From Ruminococcus sp. (GTDB lineage: Bacteria; Bacillota; Clostridia; Oscillospirales; Ruminococcaceae), in NCBI RefSeq assembly GCF_016287535.1, contig NZ_JAEFAJ010000007.1, positions 1-64,000 on the forward strand: a stretch of DNA of 64,000 nt, read 5' to 3'. The position numbers were made by a program, and so were the translations under genes. Of the stretch, positions 48,426-57,726 are shown piece after piece (within the stretch, counting starts at the first letter, position 1; every line of letters begins with the position of its first letter). The notes under the pieces are model-generated. The model was not told where the DNA came from and made no database searches. It was given only the letters and a program-made list of their open reading frames with translations.

Positions 48426-50708
48426 ATGAACAAAAGACCGGGCCGACATAAGAACAACAAGAGAAATACTGTTAAAAGAGTTTCAAGCAGTTTCAATCCC
48501 CTTGCAGCAGCTATCATCATAGTTACCGCAAGCATACTTGTAATAGGATACTGTATTCTGTATCCTGCCAACGCAAAGTCTACTCTTATAATATATGTAT
48601 GTACGATGGTCTGTGCCACGCTCATACTTGCTATATCAGGCTGGATATACCAGAACAAGAAAACGTCCCTGGACGAATCCGAAATAATAAAGGTCACGGA
48701 AAACCTGAATACCGAAATGATAATCTGGTCCGATGACTTTGCTTACGTCTACATTAATAAGAAGCTCCGTGATCTGCTTGGCATAACCGCAGATTACTCG
48801 GACAAGATGGAAGGCGTATGGACAGCATTCGGCATAACCAATCCCGATCCCCTCGCACTTGAAAAGATAGTGGGCAGCAATTCCTACGAATCCACATTCC
48901 GCAATCCCGCAGGCTCACTTATTTCAATTGCATGGAGTACCTCGATGGTAAAAAAGACGAGAAAACACGCTCTTTTCCTCAGTACGGGATTCAACCTCAC
49001 GGAGCTGAAGAAAATGCGTGTGAACCTCGCAAGCGCGAATGATTTCTTCCACTCCTCAATGGAACTGGCAGAGATCGGTCTTATAATGAGCACTGACAGA
49101 AAGGTGTTCCGTGCTTCTCCCGAACTTGCACATATGCTCGGTCTCAAAAACGGTACAATAAACGTAAATGAGCTCCGTTCGATAATCCATCCCAACGACA
49201 GGCTGCAGTTCGACGGGGCTATCCGCAACAAGGACATATCAGCCGCAAAGACCATAGAAATGAGGGTAAAGAGCGCTGACGGCGCTTATCGCTGGTATTC
49301 ATTCCGACTGAAATCCATACTCGGCTCCGGAAACAATTCTCCCCTCTTCGGCGGAGCTGTTATCGACGTAACACAGAAGCACGAAAAGGATATACTCATC
49401 GAGAGACTCGCTTATATAGATGATGTCACTGAAATCGCAAACCGCAACAAGCTCGTTGTGACCGGTCAGGAGATATATGATTCATGCAAGATACTGGATT
49501 ATTCATTCTGGATCATAGTTCTCGATATCGACCGCTTCCACATAATCAACGATACCTGCGGATACAGCAACGGAAACTATGTTCTGAAGAATTTTGCTCA
49601 TATACTATATAAGTATGTTACTCCTGGCGGACTTGCCGCAAGAATAAGCGGCGATAACTTCGCTCTTCTCCTCAGGGACTACGGCGACGAGGAAATGCCT
49701 ACAAGAACAGTAAAATCCATACAGGAGGACTTCACAAAGCTTGCTGTTGACGATTTTGCTTCAATAAGCCTTACCTGCTCTGCCGGTTTCTCCAAGATGC
49801 CCGAAGACGGCGGCTCCTTCCTTGAGGTAATGGAGCACGCTGAATTCGCCCTCAAATCCAATACCGGTATACAGGGCAGCGTCTGCGGATATGAGCCGAG
49901 TATGCACGATTCGATCATAGGCAACACCGAGCTCGAAAAGGCTCTCGCTCTGGCAATAGACAATAACGAGCTCCAGCTCTTCTATCAGCCTAAAATAGAC
50001 CTGACATCAGGCAGGATAATGGGCGTTGAAGCTCTCATACGCTGGATAAAGCCTGACGGAACTATAATCGGTCCGGATTCCTTTGTCCCTATCGCAGAAA
50101 GTTCTCATCTCATCGGCAAGATAAGCGAATTCGTACTCAACGAAGGCTGCCGTCAGAACAAGCTGTGGCAGAAAATGGGCTATCCGCCGATAGTAATGTC
50201 TATCAACTTCGCTTCTTCCGACTTCTACCAGACTGACCTCAAGGAAAAAGTGTTTGAAGCTCTTGCACGTTCCGCCCTCGATCCTCAGTGGCTCGAAGTT
50301 GAGCTTACCGAAAGCCTCGCTCTCAGCGATATCGATTTCGCCGTGGATCAGATGAACAAGATCCGGGATCTGGGAGTAAAGCTTGCTATGGACGACTTCG
50401 GAAAGGGATACTCTTCACTTAGCTACCTGCAGGTGCTTCCCATTACTCTCCTCAAACTCGACCGCTCGTTCATAACAGATATCGAGCATGACAATATCGC
50501 CTACGAAATAGTTTCAGCGGTAATCCGTATCGCAAAATCCAAGAAGATAGAAACTATAGCGGAGGGTATCGAGAACAATGTTCAGGAGTCCATACTCCGC
50601 ATGGCAGGCTGTGACTACGGTCAGGGCTTCCTCTACGGGCAGCCTATGCCGCCGGAAAAGATACTCGACTTCTTTGAGAAAAACGCAAAACGCGATATGA
50701 AAAGATAA
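48426..50708 (+). CDS. Membrane PAS-GGDEF-EAL c-di-GMP phosphodiesterase
   Basis: 760 residues: two N-terminal helices (about 22-46 and 50-74), two PAS-like regions (about 88-195 and 215-330), a GGDEF domain (about 340-495) whose signature reads RISGDNF instead of GGDEF, and an EAL domain (about 515-755). The EAL domain keeps VEALIRW, the Asn in SINFAS, LTESLA, MDDFGKGYSS and TIAEGIE, all metal- or substrate-binding. It is therefore predicted to degrade c-di-GMP, with the GGDEF domain regulatory. ATG 48426 follows GGGAGG. pfkA follows after 30 bp. Confidence 0.88.
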   Translation: MNKRPGRHKNNKRNTVKRVSSSFNPLAAAIIIVTASILVIGYCILYPANAKSTLIIYVCTMVCATLILAISGWIYQNKKTSLDESEIIKVTENLNTEMIIWSDDFAYVYINKKLRDLLGITADYSDKMEGVWTAFGITNPDPLALEKIVGSNSYESTFRNPAGSLISIAWSTSMVKKTRKHALFLSTGFNLTELKKMRVNLASANDFFHSSMELAEIGLIMSTDRKVFRASPELAHMLGLKNGTINVNELRSIIHPNDRLQFDGAIRNKDISAAKTIEMRVKSADGAYRWYSFRLKSILGSGNNSPLFGGAVIDVTQKHEKDILIERLAYIDDVTEIANRNKLVVTGQEIYDSCKILDYSFWIIVLDIDRFHIINDTCGYSNGNYVLKNFAHILYKYVTPGGLAARISGDNFALLLRDYGDEEMPTRTVKSIQEDFTKLAVDDFASISLTCSAGFSKMPEDGGSFLEVMEHAEFALKSNTGIQGSVCGYEPSMHDSIIGNTELEKALALAIDNNELQLFYQPKIDLTSGRIMGVEALIRWIKPDGTIIGPDSFVPIAESSHLIGKISEFVLNEGCRQNKLWQKMGYPPIVMSINFASSDFYQTDLKEKVFEALARSALDPQWLEVELTESLALSDIDFAVDQMNKIRDLGVKLAMDDFGKGYSSLSYLQVLPITLLKLDRSFITDIEHDNIAYEIVSAVIRIAKSKKIETIAEGIENNVQESILRMAGCDYGQGFLYGQPMPPEKILDFFEKNAKRDMKR

Positions 50709-50738
50709 TGCACAAACTACAATACGGAGGTCATAAAT

Positions 50739-51821
50739 ATGAAAAGACGAATAGGTATCCTTACGAGCGGAGGCGACTGCCCCGGACTCAACGCTACGAT
50801 ACGCGGAGTTGCAAAGGCCTGCTATGAACGCTTCGGGGAGGACAATGTCGATATAGTCGGCATATCGAACGGATATTACGGTCTTATCAATAATCTCTGC
50901 AAGGATATGTCGCCGTCTTCGTTTTCCGGTATACTCACGCAGGGCGGAACTATTTTCGGCACAAAGCGTCAGCCCTTCAAAATGATGCAGGTGATCGGCG
51001 AGGACAATATCGACAAGGTAAAAAATATGAAGGAGACCTACAAGAAGCAGAAACTCGACTGTCTCCTGACCCTCGGCGGAAACGGCACACACAAGACCTC
51101 AAAGCTCCTTGCGGACGAAGGTCTCAACATAATCGGACTTCCTAAGACAATAGACAATGATATATACGGCACCGATGTTACATTCGGCTTCCATACGGCA
51201 GTCGATATTGCGACAGACGTACTTGACAGGCTCCATACTACAGCCGCCAGCCATTCCCGTGTACTTCTCTGTGAGATAATGGGAAATAAGGCAGGCTGGC
51301 TCACCCTAAATGCAGGTATCGCAGGCGGTGCTGATGTTATAATAATCCCTGAGATACCATACGATATTGACAAGATATGCGACGCAGTGATGGCAAGAAG
51401 CGCAAACGGAAAAACATTCTCCATAGTTGCGGTGGCAGAGGGTGCATTCGATGTCAATGAGGCTCAGCTGAAAAAGAAGGAACGTGCAAAAAAACGTGCG
51501 GAAGCAGGCATACTCACCGCCACTAACCGAATTGCAGCTCAGATACAGTCAAATACAGGTCTTGAAGCCCGTGTCTGTGTTCCCGGACATATGCTCAGAG
51601 GCGGAGCTCCCAGCGCATATGACCGCGTACTTTCAACACAGTTCGGCGTCCACGCTGCCTACCTCATCGCTAAGGAGCGCTACGGCAGGACAGTTGCAAA
51701 GATCGGCAACAAGATAACCTCAAACAAGCTTGAGGATATCGCAGGAAAAACAAAATTTGTCGATGTCGAGAATCACCTTGTTATCGCAGCCCGTGATATA
51801 GGCGTTTCCTTCGGCGACTGA
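50739..51821 (+). CDS. pfkA: 6-phosphofructokinase
   Basis: A glycolytic kinase for fructose 6-phosphate, 360 residues. ILTSGGDCPGLNATIRG is the ATP/phosphate-binding start, LGGNGTHKT replaces the usual GGDGS, and PKTIDNDIYGTD is the catalytic loop. A Gly at the position that is Asp in PPi enzymes together with the Lys in PKTIDND (Gly in classic ATP enzymes) places it in the mixed group III PFKs, so the phosphoryl donor is uncertain. ATG 50739 follows ACGGAGGT. Confidence 0.88.
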   Translation: MKRRIGILTSGGDCPGLNATIRGVAKACYERFGEDNVDIVGISNGYYGLINNLCKDMSPSSFSGILTQGGTIFGTKRQPFKMMQVIGEDNIDKVKNMKETYKKQKLDCLLTLGGNGTHKTSKLLADEGLNIIGLPKTIDNDIYGTDVTFGFHTAVDIATDVLDRLHTTAASHSRVLLCEIMGNKAGWLTLNAGIAGGADVIIIPEIPYDIDKICDAVMARSANGKTFSIVAVAEGAFDVNEAQLKKKERAKKRAEAGILTATNRIAAQIQSNTGLEARVCVPGHMLRGGAPSAYDRVLSTQFGVHAAYLIAKERYGRTVAKIGNKITSNKLEDIAGKTKFVDVENHLVIAARDIGVSFGD

Positions 51822-51836
51822 CATGATATTAAAACG

Positions 51837-51876
51837 ATCCCCGGTACGGCTTTTACAGCTGTTCCGGGGATTTTTT
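51837..51876 (+). terminator. pfkA terminator
   Basis: ATCCCCGG (51837-51844) pairs with CCGGGGAT (51864-51871), followed by TTTTTT. Confidence 0.88.
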
Positions 51877-52040
51877 ATGACCACAACCGTCATCATGCAC
51901 ATATACTGCTTGTATTATATATAATATAAAATACTAATATTATAAATAGATATGATCGGGATACGCCCCTGTATTCAGCCATTAATCAGCTGCTTCCGCT
52001 CGTTAAAACATAAAATAATCCTGTTTTTTCAAAAAAACTA

Positions 52041-52069
52041 TTCCAAAAACTTATAAAGTGTGATATAAT
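52041..52069 (+). promoter_or_regulatory. Possible promoter of the phosphoglucomutase gene
   Basis: TATAAT at 52064-52069 with a weak -35 (TTCCAA, 17-bp spacer), 31 bp before the ATG. Confidence 0.4.
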
Positions 52070-52099
52070 AATTATATATCTGTTCAGGAGGTATTAAAC

Positions 52100-53815
52100 A
52101 TGAAAGAAATGGAACTTTACAGCCTCTGGTGCGAAAACGCAAAGGAGGATCAGGATCTTCAGACTGAGCTCATGGGGATAAAGAGCGACAGCGACGGTAT
52201 AAAAGACAGGTTTTACCGTGATCTTGAATTCGGTACAGGCGGCCTGAGAGGGGTAATAGGCGCAGGTACGAACCGTATGAATATCTACACTGTAAGACGC
52301 GCTACACAGGGTTTTGCAGACTATCTCAACCAGGAGTACAAGGATCCGAGCGTCGCTATTTCCTATGACAGCCGTATAAAGAGCGACATTTTCTCAAAGG
52401 CTGCAGCAGAGGTACTTGCCGCAAACGGAATAAAGGTACATATATATAAGGAGCTCATGCCTACTCCCTGCCTTTCATGGGCAGTCCGCTCACTTAAATG
52501 CCAGGGCGGTATAATGGTGACTGCGAGCCACAATCCTGCCAAGTACAACGGATACAAGGTGTACGGCGAGGACGGCTGTCAGATCACTCTAAGAGGCGCT
52601 GAGATAATACTCGAAAAGATCAATTCACTCGATATCTTCAAAGATGTAAAGAGATCAGACTTCGATGAAGAGCTCAGAAAGGGCAATATCTCATACATCA
52701 GTGACGATATCACAGAAGCATTCTATCAGCGCGTTCTCGCTGAGGGAATAAATACTGACCTCTGCCCTTCAAGTGGTCTGAAGGTTGTATACACTCCCCT
52801 CAACGGTACTGGAAACAAGCCTGTACGCGAGATACTCAGACGTATCGGCATTACGGACGTTACCGTAGTAAAGGAACAGGAAAATCCGGACGGAAACTTC
52901 ACGACCTGCCCCTACCCCAACCCGGAGATACGCGATGCTCTCCAGGTAGGTCTCAGCTACTGCGACAAGGTAAAGCCGGATCTCCTTCTTGCTACCGATC
53001 CCGACTGTGACCGTGTAGGTATCGCTGTTCCCGACGGAAACGGCGGCTATGCCCTCTTCTCAGGAAACGAAGTCGGAGCCATGCTCCTCGAATATATCTG
53101 CGAACAGAGGATCAGAAAGGGTACTATGCCAAAGGATCCTGTTGCAGTAAAGACCATCGTTACTACCGATATCGTAAATCTCATCGGAAAGGAATACGGC
53201 GTTGAGATAAGAGAAGTCCTCACCGGCTTCAAGTTCATCGGCGAGCAGATAGGCTTCCTTGAAGCAAAGGGCGAGGAAAATCGCTATGTATTCGGCTTTG
53301 AAGAGAGCTACGGCTACCTCTCCGGCGGATATGTCAGGGACAAGGACGCTGTTGACGCTTCAATGCTGATCTGCGAGATGGCTGCTTACTACCGCACAAA
53401 GGGCATAACACTCATGCAGGCAAGAGAGAATCTGTACAAGAAATACGGTATGTTCCTCCAGACTCTTTACAGCTTTGAGTTCGACGGTGAAAGCGGAATG
53501 AAGCACATGGAAGAGATAATGACAAGTCTCCGTCAGGCTCCGCCTGCTGAGATCGGCGGTCTCAGAGTTGAGCGCTTCGAGGACTACAAGGCAGGCACTT
53601 CAAAGGATATCGCAACAGGCAAGGTAAAGGAGCTCACACTCCCCAAGTCCAATGTACTCGCGTTCTATCTGGAGAACAACTGCAAGGCAATTGTTCGTCC
53701 TTCCGGCACAGAGCCAAAGATCAAGACCTATATTACTGCAAAGGCAGCTTCAAAGGCGGAAGCCGAAGTTATAGAGCAGAAGATATATGCTGACTTTACA
53801 CGCAGCATGAAATAA
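52100..53815 (+). CDS. pgcA: Phosphoglucomutase / phosphomannomutase (PgcA type)
   Basis: An alpha-D-phosphohexomutase of 571 residues that interconverts glucose 1- and 6-phosphate (and possibly mannose phosphates). FGTGGLRGVIGAGTNRMN is the N-terminal start, MVTASHNPAKYNGYK holds the phosphoserine, DPDCDRVG the metal-binding loop, GFEESYGYL the sugar loop and VRPSGTEPKIK the phosphate-binding loop. ATG 52100 follows CAGGAGG. Confidence 0.93.
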   Translation: MKEMELYSLWCENAKEDQDLQTELMGIKSDSDGIKDRFYRDLEFGTGGLRGVIGAGTNRMNIYTVRRATQGFADYLNQEYKDPSVAISYDSRIKSDIFSKAAAEVLAANGIKVHIYKELMPTPCLSWAVRSLKCQGGIMVTASHNPAKYNGYKVYGEDGCQITLRGAEIILEKINSLDIFKDVKRSDFDEELRKGNISYISDDITEAFYQRVLAEGINTDLCPSSGLKVVYTPLNGTGNKPVREILRRIGITDVTVVKEQENPDGNFTTCPYPNPEIRDALQVGLSYCDKVKPDLLLATDPDCDRVGIAVPDGNGGYALFSGNEVGAMLLEYICEQRIRKGTMPKDPVAVKTIVTTDIVNLIGKEYGVEIREVLTGFKFIGEQIGFLEAKGEENRYVFGFEESYGYLSGGYVRDKDAVDASMLICEMAAYYRTKGITLMQARENLYKKYGMFLQTLYSFEFDGESGMKHMEEIMTSLRQAPPAEIGGLRVERFEDYKAGTSKDIATGKVKELTLPKSNVLAFYLENNCKAIVRPSGTEPKIKTYITAKAASKAEAEVIEQKIYADFTRSMK

Positions 53816-53822
53816 TGTCAGA

Positions 53823-53845
53823 GGGCGAACTTTGGTTCGCCTTTT
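53823..53845 (+). terminator. pgcA terminator
   Basis: GGCGAAC (53824-53830) pairs with GTTCGCC (53835-53841) around TTTG, followed by TTTTGC; a short, moderate terminator. Confidence 0.65.
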
Positions 53846-53893
53846 GCATGAATAATGAAACAATATTTTACGACAAGGAGTACATACTTAAAA

Positions 53894-55591
53894 ATGTCTA
53901 ATTCCAAACCAACAACTGAAAAAAAAGGTATATTCACAGATCACGGCAGCAAGATCACATTTCTGATCGGAGCTGTACTCGGTGCTCTCACGTTCATTGT
54001 GATATTCGGTGCTTCCATGGTATCACCCGCAAATACAGACTGGATATTTGCCTACACAGGCGATGCCACACAGCATCACCTCGGCTGGGTATTCTTCAGG
54101 AACAGCCCGTGGACATTCCCGATCGGTCTCACTGAAGGACTTACCAGCAATGGTGCAGTTTCGTGTATGTACTCGGATTCTATCCCCCTTTTCGGGTTGA
54201 TATTCAAGATTCTCTCCCCGATTCTCCCCGATACATTCCAGTTTCTCGGTCTATGGGGAATGATATGCTTCGCACTCAATGGCGGCTTCGGAGCTTCCCT
54301 GCTCTACCGGATAAAACCCGATATAGTATTCTCATCAATCGGCTCTCTGTTCTATGCAGCCTTTCCGGCGGCAATAAAGCGTATCACTCACCATAACTCT
54401 CTCGGCGCGATATGGCTTTTCATCATCGCTATGATACTCTGTCTCGACTATAAAAAAGAGTACAAGCACAAGTTCACTCCCATGGTACTATGGGCAGTTG
54501 ACTGTATGCTCGCCGTTCTGATACACAGCTATTTCGTTCCGATGGTATTCATGGTCATGATGGGATACGTGATACTTGTTGTATTCAGAGACAAAAAACT
54601 TAAAAAGGCAATTGCAGTGTTCGGTACTTCGGTGGCTTCGACCCTGCTGACCTTGTTCATCATAGGAGCCTTCTACGGACCGGGCAGCTATATTGACGGC
54701 GGCTTCGGCGGATACTCTTCAAACCTCAATACATTTTTCGACAGCCATGGAATTTCAAAGTTCCTTCGCCAGCTCAACTCCTTCGACGGACAGGGAGAAG
54801 GATTCGGATATCTCGGCCTCGGCATGATAGTGTGCGTTGTCATCTCATTTATAATCCTTTTAAATCTTATTGAAAAAAAGGAAGGAAGATTCATAAAAAC
54901 CGCACGCGGACTGCTTAAAAAATACAAAGTCGAGTTCTGGGCGTTTACAGCTGTATTTATGGTCAGCTTCTGCTGGGCTGTCAGCAACAGGATAACCCTC
55001 AACGGAAGGGTCCTCCTTGAGATACCTCTCCCCCGTCTTGTAAGAGGAGGATTAAGTATATTCCGTTGTTCGGGACGTTTTATATGGGTTCCCGGCGTGC
55101 TTATCATGACAGCCGCTATGGCACTTGTTTCAAAGTTAAACAGGAAGACTGCGATAGTCACAGTTGCCCTTTGTTTTCTCATTCAGGGTCTGGATATCCG
55201 AGACTTTTGCAGAGGACTCCATAAGCAGTACAGTCAGCCCCCTGCTTATGAATATGCTCTTAAAGATGAGAAGTGGGAGGAACTGACAAAAGATACAAAA
55301 GAGATAATCTTCCTGCCCATGAAGGACGCTTACGGTCTGTATATGCAGATGTACTTCGACTTTGCACAGATGGCAGCTAAAAAGCATTTAAGTCTGAGCA
55401 GCTTCTACCTTGCACGTATGGACCTTGAATCTGTCAGAAACTACGCACAGGAGCAGTACGATCAGCTCAAAGCCGGAAACGGCAGAAGTGACGTCCTTTA
55501 TGTATTCTTCGACAAAGAGGACGCTGTTGAGGAAACCGACAATACAAAGGTTTATGAGATCGACGGTTACACTGTTGCCAAAGTTAAATAA
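53894..55591 (+). CDS. Polytopic membrane protein, GT-C glycosyltransferase-like (DUF6311 type)
   Basis: 565 residues with about ten hydrophobic helices and a C-terminal soluble domain (about 420-565). The first long loop contains DWIFAYTGDATQHHLGWVFF and SDSIPLFGLIFKIL, the Asp/His-rich first-loop pattern expected of lipid-linked-sugar GT-C enzymes and typical of the DUF6311 group. It may add sugars to a surface polymer; acceptor unknown. I chose ATG 53894 because AAGGAG precedes it (13 nt, long) and the ATG at 53855 has no site. Confidence 0.68.
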   Translation: MSNSKPTTEKKGIFTDHGSKITFLIGAVLGALTFIVIFGASMVSPANTDWIFAYTGDATQHHLGWVFFRNSPWTFPIGLTEGLTSNGAVSCMYSDSIPLFGLIFKILSPILPDTFQFLGLWGMICFALNGGFGASLLYRIKPDIVFSSIGSLFYAAFPAAIKRITHHNSLGAIWLFIIAMILCLDYKKEYKHKFTPMVLWAVDCMLAVLIHSYFVPMVFMVMMGYVILVVFRDKKLKKAIAVFGTSVASTLLTLFIIGAFYGPGSYIDGGFGGYSSNLNTFFDSHGISKFLRQLNSFDGQGEGFGYLGLGMIVCVVISFIILLNLIEKKEGRFIKTARGLLKKYKVEFWAFTAVFMVSFCWAVSNRITLNGRVLLEIPLPRLVRGGLSIFRCSGRFIWVPGVLIMTAAMALVSKLNRKTAIVTVALCFLIQGLDIRDFCRGLHKQYSQPPAYEYALKDEKWEELTKDTKEIIFLPMKDAYGLYMQMYFDFAQMAAKKHLSLSSFYLARMDLESVRNYAQEQYDQLKAGNGRSDVLYVFFDKEDAVEETDNTKVYEIDGYTVAKVK

Positions 55592-55612
55592 TAAAATAAA
55601 TTTTACAAAGGC

Positions 55613-55641
55613 TTGACACATAGCTCAGCCTATGATATAAT
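55613..55641 (+). promoter_or_regulatory. Perfect-consensus promoter of rpmE
   Basis: TTGACA at 55613-55618, a 17-bp spacer and TATAAT at 55636-55641. The leader of about 80 nt includes TCGATTT..AAATCGA just before the ribosome-binding site. Confidence 0.88.
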
Positions 55642-55729
55642 TAATAACTGTAATGTATATTCGGCACTACTGTCTAAAGGAACTGATGGGCTGCTCGATT
55701 TGCAGAAAAAATCGAAAGAGGTGACAATC

Positions 55730-55933
55730 GTGAAAGAAGGAATCCATCCTGAGTTCAAGAAGACCACTATTACCTGCCACTGCGGTAATGTGATCGAGAC
55801 TATGTCTACAAAGGAAAACATCAAGGTTGAAATCTGCTCAAAGTGCCATCCGTTCTATACCGGAAAGCAGAAGCTTGTTGATACAGGCGGACGTGTTGAC
55901 AGATTCAAGAAGCGTTTCAATATGGACAAATAA
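55730..55933 (+). CDS. rpmE: 50S ribosomal protein L31, zinc-binding form
   Basis: 67 residues: [19 protein letters not shown], then [14 protein letters not shown] and [11 protein letters not shown], the bL31 pattern. Cys pairs mark the zinc-binding form. GTG at 55730 is chosen because AGAGGTG precedes it at 6 nt and the family begins exactly there; a longer frame would start inside the promoter. Confidence 0.96.
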   Translation: MKEGIHPEFKKTTITCHCGNVIETMSTKENIKVEICSKCHPFYTGKQKLVDTGGRVDRFKKRFNMDK

Positions 55934-55938
55934 GTCAC

Positions 55939-55964
55939 AAGCCCCGTCACTGACGGGGCTTTTC
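55939..55964 (+). terminator. rpmE terminator
   Basis: AAGCCCCGTCA pairs with TGACGGGGCTT, effectively an 8-bp GC-rich stem with a 7-nt loop, then TTTTCG. Confidence 0.85.
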
Positions 55965-55984
55965 GTCAATAAGGTTAATTTATT

Positions 55985-56623
55985 ATGAACTATTTCACTA
56001 TTTCCGCCAATGCCAAGGCTTCATTCATAGAAAAGCGCTCGGAGTTCATAGGCTATATAGCTCCCGTAAAGACAAACAACGAGGCTGTAGCATTTATAAA
56101 TTCCATCAAAGCCGAGCACCGGAAGGCCAAGCATAATGTATACGCATATATCCTGCGCAATGACAATATTTCCCGCTATTCAGATGACGGTGAGCCTCAG
56201 GGCACTGCTGGAGTCCCTGTTCTCGATGTGCTCCAGAAACGCAGACTTACCGACGTTTGCGTGGTAGTGACCCGTTACTTCGGCGGTATACTCCTCGGCG
56301 GCGGCGGACTTGTCAGAGCCTATTCCCATGCGGCTTCCCTTGCCTGCGACGCCGCGCATATAATGAATATGTGCCTTTGTCACCGCATCAGAATAACCGC
56401 AGATTACGGTATGTACGGCAAGATATCCTATCTGCTGCCAAATTTTGACACTATCACAGTAAACTCAGACTTCGGCAGCGATGTTGTCCTGGAGGTCCTT
56501 GTTCTCACCGAGAAGCTTGAAGCTCTGAAAAAAGAGATAACAGAAGCTACCAACGGTTCTGCGGATATAACCGACTGCGAAGAGCTTTTTGAGGATTTTT
56601 CCTCTGTGAAAAATTTTTCTTGA
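55985..56623 (+). CDS. yigZ: YigZ/IMPACT family protein
   Basis: 212 residues of the IMPACT/YigZ family. The N-terminal UPF0029 domain contains EHRKAKHNVYAYILR, SDDGEPQGTAGVPVLDVL and VVVTRYFGGILLGGGGLVRAY; a C-terminal ferredoxin-like half follows. Eukaryotic IMPACT modulates translation control; the bacterial role is unclear. The ribosome-binding site AAGGTTAA is weak. Confidence 0.9.
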   Translation: MNYFTISANAKASFIEKRSEFIGYIAPVKTNNEAVAFINSIKAEHRKAKHNVYAYILRNDNISRYSDDGEPQGTAGVPVLDVLQKRRLTDVCVVVTRYFGGILLGGGGLVRAYSHAASLACDAAHIMNMCLCHRIRITADYGMYGKISYLLPNFDTITVNSDFGSDVVLEVLVLTEKLEALKKEITEATNGSADITDCEELFEDFSSVKNFS

Positions 56624-56721
56624 AAAAATAAAGGGTTTTTTGTCCCGTTTTAGTATAAGTATAATAGACGCTGTTTTCAGGAGCATTTCCTGAGAAGTTT
56701 TTTATGTCAGGGGGAGTTAGT

Positions 56722-57717
56722 ATGACAGTACGCGAACAGATAGAAATAAGCGAGGCAGGTATCCTCAGCAAATTTGCCTGTGCAAGCATTGATACAAAGG
56801 GCACAGAGCGTGAGCGCTATGAGGACAAATGCCCGTACAGAACAGAGTTCCAGCGTGACCGTGACCGCATACTCCACTGCAACTCCTTCCGCAGACTGAA
56901 GCGTAAAACACAGGTATTTCTCTCGCCCGTCGGCGACCACTACAGGACAAGACTCACTCATACCCTTGAAGTATCACAGATAGCAAGGACTATCGCAAGG
57001 GGTATGCGTCTCAACGAGGATCTCACCGAGGCTATAGCTCTCGGTCACGACCTTGGTCACTCCCCTTTCGGTCACTGCGGCGAAAGAACTCTTGACGAGA
57101 TATGCCCCCACGGCTTCAAGCATTACGAGCAGAGCGTCCGCGTGGTTGAGGTACTTGAAAAAAAGGGTAAGGGGCTTAATCTCACTCATGCAGTACGGAA
57201 CGGTATCCTCTGCCATACAAATATGATCGCTGATACCAAAGAGGGCAATATAGTCCGCCTCGCAGATACCATCGCTTACATAAACCACGATATCGAGGAC
57301 TCTATCCGCGCCGGGATACTTGATCCCAATGAGCTCCCCCGTGACTGCGTGATAACGCTCGGCAATACAAAAACGAAGAGAATAACTACTCTCATTGCCT
57401 CTGTTATCGAACACGGAGCGTTTGATATAGACTTTGCGCCGGAGATACGCAAAGCCCATGATGACCTGAAAAAATTCATGTTTGAAAAGGTTTATACAAA
57501 TCCTACAGCTAAGCAGGAGGAAAGCAAGGCTGAACAGCTGATACGGAAAATGTACGCTTATTTCATTGAGAACAGCAAAAAGCTTCCCGATGAGTACCGC
57601 AGTATTATGAAGGATTCAGACGCCGACCGCGCCGTCTGTGACTATATATCAGGAATGAGCGACGAATACGCCGTCGATCTCTACACCGAGCTTTTCGTGC
57701 CGAAATTCTGGAAGTGA
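56722..57717 (+). CDS. dgt: dGTPase-like HD-domain triphosphohydrolase
   Basis: 331 residues of the deoxyguanosinetriphosphate triphosphohydrolase family, which cleaves dNTPs to nucleoside and triphosphate. The HD metal site is visible as RTRLTHTLEVSQIARTIARG and ALGHDLGHSPFGHCGERTL, preceded by FRRLKRKTQVFLSP and followed by IAYINHDIEDSIRAG. I chose ATG 56722 behind GGGGGAG; an ATG at 56704 lacks a site. dnaG starts 9 bp downstream, so this gene is part of the dnaG-rpoD operon. Confidence 0.9.
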   Translation: MTVREQIEISEAGILSKFACASIDTKGTERERYEDKCPYRTEFQRDRDRILHCNSFRRLKRKTQVFLSPVGDHYRTRLTHTLEVSQIARTIARGMRLNEDLTEAIALGHDLGHSPFGHCGERTLDEICPHGFKHYEQSVRVVEVLEKKGKGLNLTHAVRNGILCHTNMIADTKEGNIVRLADTIAYINHDIEDSIRAGILDPNELPRDCVITLGNTKTKRITTLIASVIEHGAFDIDFAPEIRKAHDDLKKFMFEKVYTNPTAKQEESKAEQLIRKMYAYFIENSKKLPDEYRSIMKDSDADRAVCDYISGMSDEYAVDLYTELFVPKFWK

Positions 57718-57726
57718 GGGTGAATA

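Noticed and set aside
55613-55729. Longer form of L31 starting at 55613
   Set aside because: That start overlaps the TTGACA of the promoter; bL31 begins exactly at GTG 55730 behind AGAGGTG.
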